64,000 nt of DNA from an uncultured Erysipelotrichaceae bacterium (GCA_902793635.1 CADBEA010000002.1:41309-105308); one strand, 5' to 3'. Positions 26,371 through 35,860 are shown, counted from the stretch's first letter. A program made the numbers and translations. The notes: generated by a model from the letters alone, not told the origin.

Positions 26371-26928
26371 ATGAATACGAAATTTTCCACAAAAACAATT
26401 GTAGCGACAGGTCTTGGCGCAGCGGTGTTCCTTGTTCTGTTCATGTATGTCAAGATTCCGTCACCGGTTCCGGAAACAAACCTGCAGATTGCTTACGGTG
26501 TTTCCAGTTTCTTCGCGACTGTCTTCGGTCCGCTGGCCGGTTTCCTGGTAGCGTTTGTCGGACATGCCCTGAATGACTTCATCTCTTATGGTTCACCATG
26601 GTGGAGTTGGGTCTTCGCTTCCGGCACCAGCGCGCTTGTGACAGGTCTTTGTGCTTCCAAGGTCGCTCCGAAAGTTGAAGCAGGTGAATTCGGCAAAAGC
26701 GAAATGATCTATTTTGCGATTTACGCTGTGATCGGCAACGCTCTGGCATGGCTGCTGGTTGCGCCGGTCCTGGATATCCTGATGTATGCCGAGCCGGTCA
26801 GCACCGTCTTCCTGCAGGGTATCACAGCCTTCATCATAGACGCGATCGTATCGGTTGTCGTCGGCGGTATTCTGCTGAAGGCATATGCGTCCACCAAGGT
26901 ACAGCAGGGTTCCTTAAGCAAGGAATAA
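26371..26928 (+). CDS. ECF transporter S component, UPF0397 family
   Basis: 185 aa substrate-binding membrane subunit with about five or six helices. The block IPSPVPETNLQIAYGVSSFF, then GPLAGFLVAFVGHALNDF and SYGSPWWSWV, are hallmarks of UPF0397. That family is often labelled 'riboflavin' S component. No RFN riboswitch precedes it, and the operon continues into SAM hydrolases, so riboflavin is doubtful here. Adenosine, methionine or another product or substrate of those enzymes is an alternative (inference). Confidence 0.85.
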   Translation: MNTKFSTKTIVATGLGAAVFLVLFMYVKIPSPVPETNLQIAYGVSSFFATVFGPLAGFLVAFVGHALNDFISYGSPWWSWVFASGTSALVTGLCASKVAPKVEAGEFGKSEMIYFAIYAVIGNALAWLLVAPVLDILMYAEPVSTVFLQGITAFIIDAIVSVVVGGILLKAYASTKVQQGSLSKE

Positions 26929-26945
26929 AATACAGTAGTTTTCCG

Positions 26946-26983
26946 GGAGAAAGCAGAATTTTCTGCTTTCTCCTGTTCTTTTT
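26946..26983 (+). terminator. Intergenic terminator/attenuator within the ECF operon
   Basis: Perfect 13-bp stem GGAGAAAGCAGAA (26946-26958) / 26961-26973 with a 2-nt formal loop, then TGTTCTTTTT. It lies only 2 nt before the ribosome site of the ATPase gene, so the S component is probably made in excess of the energising module. Confidence 0.75.
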
Positions 26984-26994
26984 CGGAGGTGATC

Positions 26995-28707
26995 ATGACA
27001 AAAGAAGCTGTGATTACATTCAAGGATTTTGGGTTCAAGTATTTCAGTCAGAAAGAAAAGACCCTGCATGATATCAATCTGACGGTATACCGGGGTGAGA
27101 AGATCCTGATCGCCGGACCTTCCGGCTGCGGCAAAAGTACCCTCGGCAACTGCATCAACGGACTGATACCCTTTGCCTATAAAGGCGAGATCACCGGATC
27201 TCTGACTGTTGATGGAATTGAGACGAAGACCGCCAGTCTTTTTAAGCTGTCTGAAAAGGTCGGCACCGTCCTGCAGGACAGTGACGGCCAGTTCATCGGC
27301 CTCAGTGTCGGTGAAGATATCGCCTTCGCATTGGAGAACGACATGATTCCCCAGCCGGAAATGAAGGAACGGGTCCGCAAGATCGCTGAGATCGTTGATA
27401 TGGAAAGCCGTATTACGCAGAATCCGCACGATCTTTCCGGCGGCCAGAAACAGCGTGTTTCCCTGGCCGGTGTCATGGTCGAGGACGCGGATATTCTCCT
27501 GTTTGACGAACCTTTGGCCAATCTGGATCCGAAGACCGGCAAGACGGCAATCGAACTGATCGACGATATTGCCAGAGATGAGCGGACCGTGATCATTATC
27601 GAACACCGTCTGGAAGACGTCCTGCACAGACCGGTGGACCGGATCATTCTGCTCGAAGAAGGCCGGATCATCATGGACGCACCGCCTGATGAAGTATTGG
27701 CCAGCGGGATCCTGATGCGCTATGGCGTGCGTGAGCCTCTGTATCTGACTGCCGCAAGATATGCCGGTGCGAAGATCACGGCAGACATGAAGCCATCTTC
27801 ATTAACGACATTCCGCACCGATCTGATCCGTGATGATCTGCAGCGCTGGTATGACGACAACTATAAACGGCCGGCCGAAGATGTCGGCAAAGACATGCTG
27901 GAGATCCGCAATATCAGTTTTTCCTATGACGGTGTGCGGCCGACTCTGCAGAATATCAATGCCATGATCCATGAAGGGGAAATGCTCAGCATTGTCGGCA
28001 AGAACGGTGCCGGCAAGACGACCCTCGCATCGGTGATGTGCGGCTTCCTGAAACCGGACGAAGGACAGATCCTGATGTATGGTGAAGATCTCTCACCGCT
28101 GTCGATTTCCGAACGGGCGGCATATATCGGCATCGTCATGCAGAACCCGAACCAGATGATCTCCAAGACGATGATCTTTGACGAAGTCGCCCTGGGTCTG
28201 AAGATCCGCAATATCCCGGATGAGGAAATCGAAAAACGAGTTTACGACGTACTGAAGATCTGCGGTCTGTACGAATTCCGCAACTGGCCGATCAGCGCGC
28301 TGAGCTTCGGACAGAAAAAGCGTGTCACCATCGCTTCGATCCTGGTGCTGAATCCGAAGATCCTGATCCTTGACGAACCGACAGCCGGCCAGGACTACCG
28401 GCATTATTCGGAAATCATGGAATTCCTGAGGAAACTGAACGAAAACGGTCAGACGATTATTCTGATTACCCACGATATGCACCTGATGCTCGAATATACC
28501 GAGCGGGCCCTGGCCGTCAGTGACAGTAAGCTGATCGCGGATCAGAAGGCGTTTGAAGTACTGTGTGAACCGGAACTGGTAAACGCGGCAAATCTGAAGG
28601 AGACATCGCTGTTTGATCTGGCTCAGAAAGCCGGCATCAGCGATCCGACCGGTTTTGTCGAATGCTTTATCCATTACGACAGGGAGGTCAGAGATCATGA
28701 AGCTTAA
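26995..28707 (+). CDS. ECF transporter duplicated ATPase (two fused EcfA domains)
   Basis: 570 aa with two ABC domains. First: Walker A GPSGCGKSTLGNCINGLIP, signature LSGGQKQR, Walker B ILLFDEPLANLD. Second: GKNGAGKTTLASVMCG, LSFGQKKR (Gly to Phe in the signature), ILILDEPTAGQD. It energises the EcfT/S complex. The ATG at 26995 has GGAGG 5 nt upstream; a GTG at 26989 lies inside that site. It overlaps ecfT by 11 nt. Confidence 0.93.
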   Translation: MTKEAVITFKDFGFKYFSQKEKTLHDINLTVYRGEKILIAGPSGCGKSTLGNCINGLIPFAYKGEITGSLTVDGIETKTASLFKLSEKVGTVLQDSDGQFIGLSVGEDIAFALENDMIPQPEMKERVRKIAEIVDMESRITQNPHDLSGGQKQRVSLAGVMVEDADILLFDEPLANLDPKTGKTAIELIDDIARDERTVIIIEHRLEDVLHRPVDRIILLEEGRIIMDAPPDEVLASGILMRYGVREPLYLTAARYAGAKITADMKPSSLTTFRTDLIRDDLQRWYDDNYKRPAEDVGKDMLEIRNISFSYDGVRPTLQNINAMIHEGEMLSIVGKNGAGKTTLASVMCGFLKPDEGQILMYGEDLSPLSISERAAYIGIVMQNPNQMISKTMIFDEVALGLKIRNIPDEEIEKRVYDVLKICGLYEFRNWPISALSFGQKKRVTIASILVLNPKILILDEPTAGQDYRHYSEIMEFLRKLNENGQTIILITHDMHLMLEYTERALAVSDSKLIADQKAFEVLCEPELVNAANLKETSLFDLAQKAGISDPTGFVECFIHYDREVRDHEA

Positions 28708-29530
28708 ACTGTTTTCCTATGATCAGCTGGATACCTTCGTGCACCGGCTTTCCGGTCTTTCCAAGCTGGTATGTTTCATGCTGCTGACCAGCGCGGTCAT
28801 GTTAACCTATGACATCCGTGTCATCCTCGGTATCCTGCTGCTGTCCTACATCATGATCATGATCGCAAAGATCCGCTTCTCCCAGATAAAGTTGATGCTG
28901 ATATATGTCGCGGCATTCCTGATCTTCAACTTCTTTCTGACCTATGTCTTCGCGCCGGAATACGGCTGTAAGATCTACGGCACAAAACATGTGCTGTTTA
29001 CCTTCGGCGGTCCGTATACAGTGACGCTTGAGCAATTGTTCTATCAGATCACCAAATTGCTGAAATATCTGTCAGTCATTCCGCTCGGTATGATCTTCGT
29101 GCTGACGACCAATCCGAGTGAATTCGCCTCAAGTCTGAACAGCATCGGTGTCAGTTACCGCATCTGTACTGCTTTGGCTTTGACCCTTCGTTATTTTCCG
29201 GATGTGGCGGATGACTACAATACAATTTCCCTTGCCCAGCAGGCGAGAGGTCTGGAATTGTCCTCCAAAGCGAAGATGATGGACCGTCTGAAGCGGACTG
29301 CCGGCATTCTCGTGCCGCTGATCATGACGACAATGGACCGGATCGATATCATTTCCAATGCCATGGACCTGCGCAGCTTCGGCAAGTATAAAAAGCGCAC
29401 CTGGTACGCCGCGCGACCATTGAAAAAGGAAGACTGGCTGGCGATGGGCGTGAGTCTTCTGGCTCTTTTGATCTCGCTGTATGTCAGATTCTTCATCAAC
29501 CACAGTCTTTTCTACAATCCGTTTGTCTAA
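28697..29530 (+). CDS. ECF transporter transmembrane component EcfT
   Basis: 277 aa, about five to six membrane helices. The cytoplasmic coupling motifs LAQQARGLELSSKAKMMDRL and SNAMDLRSFGKYKKR correspond to the two Ala-Arg-Gly type helices that dock on the ATPases. The start at 28697 follows GGGAGG and fits the family N-terminus; the frame is open further upstream inside the ATPase gene. It is followed 13 nt later by the SAM-hydrolase pair. Confidence 0.92.
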   Translation: MKLKLFSYDQLDTFVHRLSGLSKLVCFMLLTSAVMLTYDIRVILGILLLSYIMIMIAKIRFSQIKLMLIYVAAFLIFNFFLTYVFAPEYGCKIYGTKHVLFTFGGPYTVTLEQLFYQITKLLKYLSVIPLGMIFVLTTNPSEFASSLNSIGVSYRICTALALTLRYFPDVADDYNTISLAQQARGLELSSKAKMMDRLKRTAGILVPLIMTTMDRIDIISNAMDLRSFGKYKKRTWYAARPLKKEDWLAMGVSLLALLISLYVRFFINHSLFYNPFV

Positions 29531-29543
29531 GGAGGAACACAAA

Positions 29544-30398
29544 ATGCAGGAAGTATTGCCGATCCTGGTCTTTCAGACCGATTTTACCTATAAAGAAGGC
29601 GCGATCGCCTCAATGTACGGTGTCGTCCGTTCGGTATCCCGCACGGTTGAAATCATTACCGCGACCCATGAACTGCCGCAGTATGATATCTGGAGTGCGT
29701 CCTACCGGCTGATGCAGTATGTCCGCTTCTGGCCCAAAGGAACAGTTTTCGTTTCCGTTGTCGATCCGGGTGTGGGAACATCCCGGAAAGCCTGTGTTGC
29801 TGAAACCAAAGACGGCTATTATATCGTGACACCTGACAATGGTTCTCTGACCCATGTGATGCGGCAGCACGGCATAGCCTGTGTCCGTGAGATCGACGAA
29901 AGTGTCAACCGTCTGAAGACGACGGAAGGAACGTCCGTCTTTCATGGCCGTGATCTGTTCGGCTACTGCGCGGCCCGTCTGGCATCCGGTGTCATCACCT
30001 ATGAAGAAGTCGGCAAAGAATATCCCGTCAGTGAGATCGTACAGCTGCCGATCGTTGATGCAAAAGTCAGAGAGAATGAAGCATCCGGCATCGTTGAAAT
30101 CGACGATCCGAACTTTGGCAATGCCTGGACGAATATTCCGGTCGCTGCCATGCTGGAAAACGGTTTCTCCTATGGCGATGACGTGCATATCCTTTTAAAA
30201 CGCGGTGATAAAGTGCTGCTTGATCAGAAGGTCCGTTTTGACCGGACATTCGGTGATGTGCAGAAGGGTGATGTCATTCTTTATAATAACGAACTGATGA
30301 ATGTCTCTCTGGCAGTCAGTCAGGGCAGCTTCATGAACGCTTATGACTGCGGCTTCGGCAGTGATCATACGATCGTGATCCGGAAGGAAGTATCATGA
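29544..30398 (+). CDS. SAM hydroxide adenosyltransferase (DUF62), copy 1
   Basis: 284 aa enzyme of the fluorinase/DUF62 family, members of which split S-adenosylmethionine with water into adenosine and methionine. N-terminal TDF (D13), VSVVDPGVGTSRKA, VTPDNGSLTHV and FHGRDLFGYCAARLASG give the Asp-Arg-His set seen in hydrolases rather than halogenases. The start is fixed by AAGGAGGAACACAAA before ATG 29544. It overlaps copy 2 by 4 nt. Confidence 0.93.
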   Translation: MQEVLPILVFQTDFTYKEGAIASMYGVVRSVSRTVEIITATHELPQYDIWSASYRLMQYVRFWPKGTVFVSVVDPGVGTSRKACVAETKDGYYIVTPDNGSLTHVMRQHGIACVREIDESVNRLKTTEGTSVFHGRDLFGYCAARLASGVITYEEVGKEYPVSEIVQLPIVDAKVRENEASGIVEIDDPNFGNAWTNIPVAAMLENGFSYGDDVHILLKRGDKVLLDQKVRFDRTFGDVQKGDVILYNNELMNVSLAVSQGSFMNAYDCGFGSDHTIVIRKEVS

Positions 30399-31237
30399 AC
30401 CGGCTGCTGGTCATGCAGTCGGACTTCGGGCTGAGTGACGGAGCGGTTGCCGCGATGTGCGGCGTAGCTCTGTCGGTGGACGAGGATCTGAAGATCTTTC
30501 ATCTTACCCACGACATTCCGCCGTTTGACACCTTTGAAGCTTCCTACCGTCTGATGCAGGCGGTTCCCTTCTGGCCCTCCGGCACTGTTTTTGTCACAGT
30601 TGTCGATCCGGGTGTCGGGTCAAAGCGCAAAAGCGTCGTCGCGGAAACCAATCTCGGCCAGTATATCGTGACACCGGACAACGGTTCGCTCTCGCATATC
30701 TCCAGAGCTTTGGGGATCCGTAAGGTACGGGTGATCTCAGAAGCAGTTGGCCGCCGCAATCGGGAGCCATCCTATACGTTCCATGGCCGCGATGTCTTTT
30801 CCTATACCGCGGCATTACTGGCATCCGGAAAAGTATCGTTCGAAGAAATCGGTGAAGAGATGGATCCGCAGGATCTGATCCTGTTTCCCGGTCTGCATCC
30901 GGAAGTCACGCCGGAGAAGATCCGCGGCACGATCGAGACACTGGATGTCAGATTCGGCAGTCTCTGGACGAACATCTCGCGGCAGGATTTTGAACAGATG
31001 GGAATCGGCGACGGTGACAGTCTGGATGTTTCCGTATATCACGGCCGCACCCGGGTATATCACTCTTTCGTACCGTTCAAACATACCTTCGCGGATGTCG
31101 AGATCGGTGAACCGCTGCTGTATATCAACTCCCTGGAATATGTCGGTCTGGCTCTCAATCAGGGAAACTTCTCGAAAGCTTACAATATCGGCACCCGTGA
31201 GCCATGGCATATTGTCCTGGCGAAGATCAGACCTTAG
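30395..31237 (+). CDS. SAM hydroxide adenosyltransferase (DUF62), copy 2
   Basis: 280 aa paralogue of the preceding gene, sharing the layout: SDFGLSDGAVAAMCGV, TVVDPGVGSKRKSV, VTPDNGSLSHI and FHGRDVFSYTAALLASG. The two copies are clearly diverged, so they may form a heteromer or differ in substrate. Both sit downstream of an ECF transporter in one transcription unit. Confidence 0.93.
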   Translation: MNRLLVMQSDFGLSDGAVAAMCGVALSVDEDLKIFHLTHDIPPFDTFEASYRLMQAVPFWPSGTVFVTVVDPGVGSKRKSVVAETNLGQYIVTPDNGSLSHISRALGIRKVRVISEAVGRRNREPSYTFHGRDVFSYTAALLASGKVSFEEIGEEMDPQDLILFPGLHPEVTPEKIRGTIETLDVRFGSLWTNISRQDFEQMGIGDGDSLDVSVYHGRTRVYHSFVPFKHTFADVEIGEPLLYINSLEYVGLALNQGNFSKAYNIGTREPWHIVLAKIRP

Positions 31238-31238
31238 C

Positions 31239-31273
31239 AGAAGCGCTTCCTTTTTCGGAGGCCTTCTTTTTTT
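31239..31273 (+). terminator. Intrinsic terminator of the ECF/SAM-hydrolase operon
   Basis: Stem AGAAG-(C)-GCTTCC / GGAGGCCTTCT with one bulge and a T7 tail. The 220 bases from here to 31493 hold no gene. Confidence 0.8.
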
Positions 31274-31493
31274 GAAACTGGCTGACAAACCGGCCGTGTG
31301 CTTTCCGGCAGAACTCTGAGGCAAAACATGCAAGCATATTGTATGGAAAGGCTGGCGGCCGCTGTATTTGTGAGGAAAATAACAGCATGAAAAACACGAC
31401 AAAATCACATGCATTTCTATTTGCATTTTTTGAATGCATGCATATAATAAAGTGTATTTATCGAATCACGATGTGATTCCGGAGGATCGTTCC

Positions 31494-32402
31494 ATGCCTA
31501 TTTTTGCAACACTCAGCCAGAAACTCGACAACCGTAAAAATGGAGATGACTGCAATTTCAATGGTTATCTCGAGGATTATCTGAATCTTGATGCGGAACT
31601 CGATCCTGTTTTAAGAGAAGCATTTACGGAAATTCAGAAAGATGATCCTGACACAAGAATCTGTGTCGGTCTGCGCAGCGAAATCAACAGCAACGCGATC
31701 AGTAATCAGATCATCCGGTACAAAGACATTTTCAAACTGGAAGGCAAAGCCATGACCTTCCCGTACATTCTGTACACAGCAAAAAACGATGAAGAAAGGG
31801 CCCTGCTTGTCGTTCCTTATACAGACTATGGCTTCATGATCGCCAAAGGTCTGTACTACTGCATGACAGAACCGGGCAGTGAATATATCGACAGTAAAAA
31901 CGAAATCGTCGCCATCTGCTCCAATGATCCGGCAACCATTGCCAAGACATACCGCGATATGTTCAATCTGCGGGCCGGCGCTCTGCAGAGATCACTTGAC
32001 AACGCATATTTCAAGAATTATGACGAACTGAAGGAAGCCGCTCTGAAGGCTGCTGAAGCACTGAAGGCGGAAGCCATCAACACACTCGGCACAATGCGTG
32101 AAAAAACCGAGCAGATCCGTCAGTATGTCATTCAGTGGTTCCTGCTGAAGAAAGTTCTCTATGTCCAGTACATGGTTAACAAGAACATTCTGAACAGCGT
32201 CCATGAAGGAAACGTCAAGAAGCAGCGCAATCAGGCAAAACTGAACGCTGATGAAGTCGCATTCCTGAGTTTCTCCGAGATGTGGCGCATCACACCGGTG
32301 CAGCCGCAGGAAACAGCTGCTGAAGAACCGGCAGAAGTTCCGGAAGAAGTTCCGGCGGAAACAACGGAAAAAACAGAAGTTGAAGCTGAAGCTGCTGAAT
32401 AA
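31494..32402 (+). CDS. Unknown soluble protein with acidic Ala/Glu/Pro tail
   Basis: 302 aa, not recognised. Residues 1-140 look globular (alpha/beta; MTFPYILYTAKNDEERALLV and VPYTDYGFM). About 155-235 is helical and coiled-coil prone (YDELKEAALKAAEALKAEA). The last 35 residues are an acidic Ala/Glu/Pro tail. The start at 31494 has GGAGG 8 nt upstream; an upstream in-frame ATG at 31434 has none. It stands just before the XpaC-like/AAA+ pair, in the same orientation but behind its own terminator, and may act with them (inference). Confidence 0.65.
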   Translation: MPIFATLSQKLDNRKNGDDCNFNGYLEDYLNLDAELDPVLREAFTEIQKDDPDTRICVGLRSEINSNAISNQIIRYKDIFKLEGKAMTFPYILYTAKNDEERALLVVPYTDYGFMIAKGLYYCMTEPGSEYIDSKNEIVAICSNDPATIAKTYRDMFNLRAGALQRSLDNAYFKNYDELKEAALKAAEALKAEAINTLGTMREKTEQIRQYVIQWFLLKKVLYVQYMVNKNILNSVHEGNVKKQRNQAKLNADEVAFLSFSEMWRITPVQPQETAAEEPAEVPEEVPAETTEKTEVEAEAAE

Positions 32403-32416
32403 GCAGCTTTTTCTTT
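32390..32416 (+). terminator. Terminator overlapping the stop codon
   Basis: AGCTGCT (32390-32396) / AGCAGCT (32402-32408), 5-nt loop, followed by TTTTCTTTT. Confidence 0.75.
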
Positions 32417-32480
32417 TATCACGGCATCAGACGGTTTGTTTTTTGCCGAGAAGAAAATGAGAGTATCTATTTTTGTTCTA

Positions 32481-32494
32481 TATAATGATATAAT
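32481..32494 (+). promoter_or_regulatory. Tandem -10 elements before the XpaC-like gene
   Basis: TATAAT at 32481-32486 and an extended -10, TGATATAAT, at 32486-32494; the latter is 23 nt from the start codon. Confidence 0.55.
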
Positions 32495-32517
32495 CTACTT
32501 TGTATAGCGAGGATAAA

Positions 32518-33516
32518 ATGAGAAAGCAGAATAACTTTAACTGGGGCTGGATTATCTTCCTGTTTATTATATTCGGCGGCGGCCTGGGCGGACTGATTCC
32601 GCTGGTGCTGATTTTTGGCGTTGTCATGGCCATTACCTTTGCGGCCGTCAATGCTTCCAACCGCCGCGACGCAAGTTATGAGCAGGGATACCGCCGCACA
32701 CAGAATTACTATAATACCGGATCCAGACAGCAGAAGTACACGGCCGCTCAGATGGCCAAGATCAATGTCTATCTGCGCAGCTGGTTCCGCAGCCGCCGTT
32801 CACTGCCGATTGCTTCAAATATCGATCTGCGTATCCACGGACAGAGATATGCTTCTCTGGCTTCCCTGGATGTATACCGCGACAACAGATATGTCTGTTC
32901 ACTGAATGATTTCGGCCGCCGCTATCCGGATTCCTACAATGAGATCCTTTCTGAACTGGTACGTATTTCCGAACAGGGCAGAGCTGAGGAAGTCATTGAC
33001 GTGGAAGTTTATGAAAAGAAGGAAGAACCGGCACAGACACAGGCCAAGCAGGAAGCTCCGAAGCAGGAACAGAAGCCGGCCGGCAAGGCTGCCCAGGATT
33101 ACATCGATCAGATCAGCCGTCTGAATGATGACATTCCTGATGAGGCGATTTCCAACGGTCTGTATGAGACCTGCGCATTGCTGAAACAGATCCAGATGCT
33201 GGAAGAACGTTTCCCGGCATCGAAGGACAAGCTGAAGAAGCTGTATGATTACTATCTGCCGATCCTGGTCAGAATCCTCAAGCAGTATGATAATCTGCAG
33301 GCCGCCCAGACGGATCCTGCCTATGAAGAAACAAAAGAAAAACTGAACCGGACGATCAGTCTGATCAATGACGCGATGAAGACGATCATTTCCAGTCTGA
33401 CCGATCAGGACTTTATCAACCTGGCAGCAGATATTTCGACACTGGAAGCCGTTCTGCAGAAAGACGGCCTGACCAGCGACGGACAGATCACCGCCAGAAG
33501 AAACGGAGGCGAATAA
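32518..33516 (+). CDS. XpaC-like membrane protein
   Basis: 332 aa. Two closely spaced membrane helices (WIIFLFIIFGGGLGGLIPLV and the following LIFGVVMAITFAAV) are followed by a basic region. A Glu/Lys/Gln linker (about 165-190) leads to a helical C-terminal domain (KLKKLYDYYLPILVRILKQY, then DAMKTIISSL). That domain matches my recollection of XpaC ('5-bromo-4-chloroindolyl phosphate hydrolysis' family), whose gene pairs with telA in Bacillus. The ATG at 32518 follows GAGG. It is coupled to the AAA+ gene, whose ATG comes 1 nt after its stop codon. Confidence 0.7.
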   Translation: MRKQNNFNWGWIIFLFIIFGGGLGGLIPLVLIFGVVMAITFAAVNASNRRDASYEQGYRRTQNYYNTGSRQQKYTAAQMAKINVYLRSWFRSRRSLPIASNIDLRIHGQRYASLASLDVYRDNRYVCSLNDFGRRYPDSYNEILSELVRISEQGRAEEVIDVEVYEKKEEPAQTQAKQEAPKQEQKPAGKAAQDYIDQISRLNDDIPDEAISNGLYETCALLKQIQMLEERFPASKDKLKKLYDYYLPILVRILKQYDNLQAAQTDPAYEETKEKLNRTISLINDAMKTIISSLTDQDFINLAADISTLEAVLQKDGLTSDGQITARRNGGE

Positions 33517-33517
33517 G

Positions 33518-35689
33518 ATGTCAAGGAATGACCGCAGAAGAGATGAAAAGGAACGTCTTTGGAATGAGGTGCTGAACAAGCCCCGTACTTATGAGTCTAC
33601 CGATGCCTCCCAGGAGATCGAGCTGACGATCAATGCCAACGAAAAGGTAAAGGAAAAAGTCGAGAACTCCAAAGAAACACTGAAGAACGCCAATCTGGCA
33701 ATGGATGAGCTGAACCGGATCCTGAAGAAACAGCAGAAGGATCTGGAAAACCTCTCCAACGAAATGAAGAATCGGGAAAACAGCACCATCGATCCGACCC
33801 TGATGGACCTTGACCAGCTGGAAAAGGACATCCGCCGCGACTATGGCGTCGAGGAGATGAAATCCTACAAGGAAGAGATCAAAGAACACAAGAAAGTCGA
33901 GAATTCGGTTTTTGAAGATATCTACAACGTGATCATTTCCAAGATCATGGGCCAGAAAGATGCCATGAAGCTGCTTGTCAATGCCTTTCGCCGTCCGTAT
34001 GTCATGGGCGAGGAAAACGGCAAGCCGAAGAATGTCATTCTGATCAGCGGTCCGGAAGGATCCGGCCGTCATGAAGCAGTCACCCAGATGGCAAGATCGC
34101 TCTATGAAAAGAGTGTCTTCGATTCCGACGAAGTCTATACGATCGACATGAGCAGATATACATCCGGTTCCCAGGAAACGATCTTCCTGCAGGATCTCTA
34201 TCAGGCACTGCAGGGCAAGGGTTCCGTCATCTGCTTCGAACATTTTGAGAATGGCTTCCCGGCCTTCCTGCGGATGATCGATTCGCTGGCCACGACCGGC
34301 AGAGTCGTTCTGAATAAACGTTATGTTCTTTCCAAGGGTGTTCTGGTTGAGAATCAGACCGGTCTGGTTACCAGTTCGGTGGATTCCCTGAGCGCTGAAG
34401 GAAAGTATCTGATCTTCATTACCACCCAGAAGCCGTCCAAGGTACAGGATGCCTTCGGTGCCGACTTCATGTATCACGTATTGGATACAGTCGTTCTCAA
34501 GCCGCTGGATGAGGAAAGCGTCAAGCTGATCATTGCCCAGCAGGCGGAAACGCTGAAGAAGAGGGCGAAGGAAAACCTGAAGGTCGATATTGAGATGCCG
34601 CAGGAAATGCAGGAATGGATCGCCGCCCATTATGACAAGACACAGGGTGCTGATTCCATTTCCGCCATCTTCTATGATTTCTATGTTTCCCTGTCCGAAC
34701 TGGTGCTCCATTCCGAACACAAGGAAACTGATAAGATCGAGCTTTTCGTCCGTGACGATGCACCGCTTGCGTTATGCCACGGTCAGGAAGTCAGACTGTC
34801 CCGCTCGAAAAATTCCCAGGAGGAAATCGACGCAGTCAACGCTGAACTGGACGAAATCGTCGGTCTGGATATGGTCAAGGATTATATCCGTTCCCTGCAG
34901 GCGCATATCGCCATGCAGCAGAAGCGCCGTGAACAGGGCATGAAGACAGCCGAAGTATCCAAGCATATGATCTTTACCGGCAACCCCGGTACCGGCAAAA
35001 CAACGATTGCCCGTCTGATCTCCCGTTATATGAAAGCCATCGGCGCTCTGTCCCAGGGCCAGCTGGTGGAAGTGACCAGAGCTGATCTGGTTGCTCAGTA
35101 TGTCGGTCAGACAGCACCGCTGACCATGTCAGTCATCAAGTCCGCATTGGGCGGTGTCCTCTTCATCGATGAAGCGTACTCCCTGTACAGAGGCAAAGAT
35201 GATTCATTCGGTCTTGAGTGCATTGACACACTGGTCAAGGCAATGGAAGATCACCGTGATGACCTGATCGTCATCCTGGCCGGATACAAGAAGGAAATGG
35301 CCGGCTTCCTGGAGTCCAACTCCGGTCTGAAGTCGCGTTTCCCGAACCTGATCAACTTCCCGGACTACACCGGTGAAGAACTGCGCAAGATCGCGGCTCT
35401 GCAGGCCAAGGGCAAGGGCTATGTCATCGACGAAGCAGTCAATGAGAGACTGGAAAGCTACTTCAACGAAGTACAGTCGATCAACGCCGCCGAAGCAGGC
35501 AACGGCCGTCTGGCCAGAAACGTTGTCGAAGACGCGATTCTCAGACAGTCCGAGCGTGTCGTCAAGGATCCGGAAGCGGATATGTCTCTGCTGAAGGAAG
35601 AAGACTTTGACTTTACCGTCAAGGTCAAGCCGCCGGTGAAAAAAGACGAAACAACGCTTGAAGACCTGATGAAAATGATGAATAAATAA
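33518..35689 (+). CDS. Double AAA+ ATPase, CbbX/SpoVK-like C-terminal module
   Basis: 723 aa. A charged coiled-coil N-terminus (about 1-125) precedes two AAA+ modules. The first is degenerate: its Walker A reads GPEGSGRHEA with Arg184 in place of Lys, and its Walker B reads VICFEHFEN without the DE pair. The second is intact: Walker A GNPGTGKT (K494), Walker B LFIDEAYSLY (D551/E552), sensor 1 VILAGYKKEM, Arg finger SGLKSRFPNLINFPDYTGEE and a helical lid. CbbX/SpoVK-type proteins remodel partner proteins. The partner here may be the XpaC-like membrane protein encoded just upstream (inference). Confidence 0.88.
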   Translation: MSRNDRRRDEKERLWNEVLNKPRTYESTDASQEIELTINANEKVKEKVENSKETLKNANLAMDELNRILKKQQKDLENLSNEMKNRENSTIDPTLMDLDQLEKDIRRDYGVEEMKSYKEEIKEHKKVENSVFEDIYNVIISKIMGQKDAMKLLVNAFRRPYVMGEENGKPKNVILISGPEGSGRHEAVTQMARSLYEKSVFDSDEVYTIDMSRYTSGSQETIFLQDLYQALQGKGSVICFEHFENGFPAFLRMIDSLATTGRVVLNKRYVLSKGVLVENQTGLVTSSVDSLSAEGKYLIFITTQKPSKVQDAFGADFMYHVLDTVVLKPLDEESVKLIIAQQAETLKKRAKENLKVDIEMPQEMQEWIAAHYDKTQGADSISAIFYDFYVSLSELVLHSEHKETDKIELFVRDDAPLALCHGQEVRLSRSKNSQEEIDAVNAELDEIVGLDMVKDYIRSLQAHIAMQQKRREQGMKTAEVSKHMIFTGNPGTGKTTIARLISRYMKAIGALSQGQLVEVTRADLVAQYVGQTAPLTMSVIKSALGGVLFIDEAYSLYRGKDDSFGLECIDTLVKAMEDHRDDLIVILAGYKKEMAGFLESNSGLKSRFPNLINFPDYTGEELRKIAALQAKGKGYVIDEAVNERLESYFNEVQSINAAEAGNGRLARNVVEDAILRQSERVVKDPEADMSLLKEEDFDFTVKVKPPVKKDETTLEDLMKMMNK

Positions 35690-35695
35690 AGACAG

Positions 35696-35729
35696 CAGTA
35701 TTCACGTTGGTGGATACTGTTTCTTTGTT
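35696..35729 (+). terminator. Intrinsic terminator
   Basis: CAGTATTCAC-GTTG-GTGGATACTG with one wobble, then TTTCTTTGTT. Confidence 0.75.
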
Positions 35730-35860
35730 ACGGGATGCTTTATAAAACAATGGTCAGACAGGTTCTGATCATTTTTATATATGCGGTATATGTTTCCGGT
35801 CAGAGAGATGGATTGTCGTCCGGAAAGTGATATAGTTTCTTTCATATAGGGGGTATTGGT

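Noticed and set aside
33521..34720. 399-aa open frame on the - strand opposite the AAA+ gene
   Set aside because: Antisense shadow of a gene with clear AAA+ motifs.
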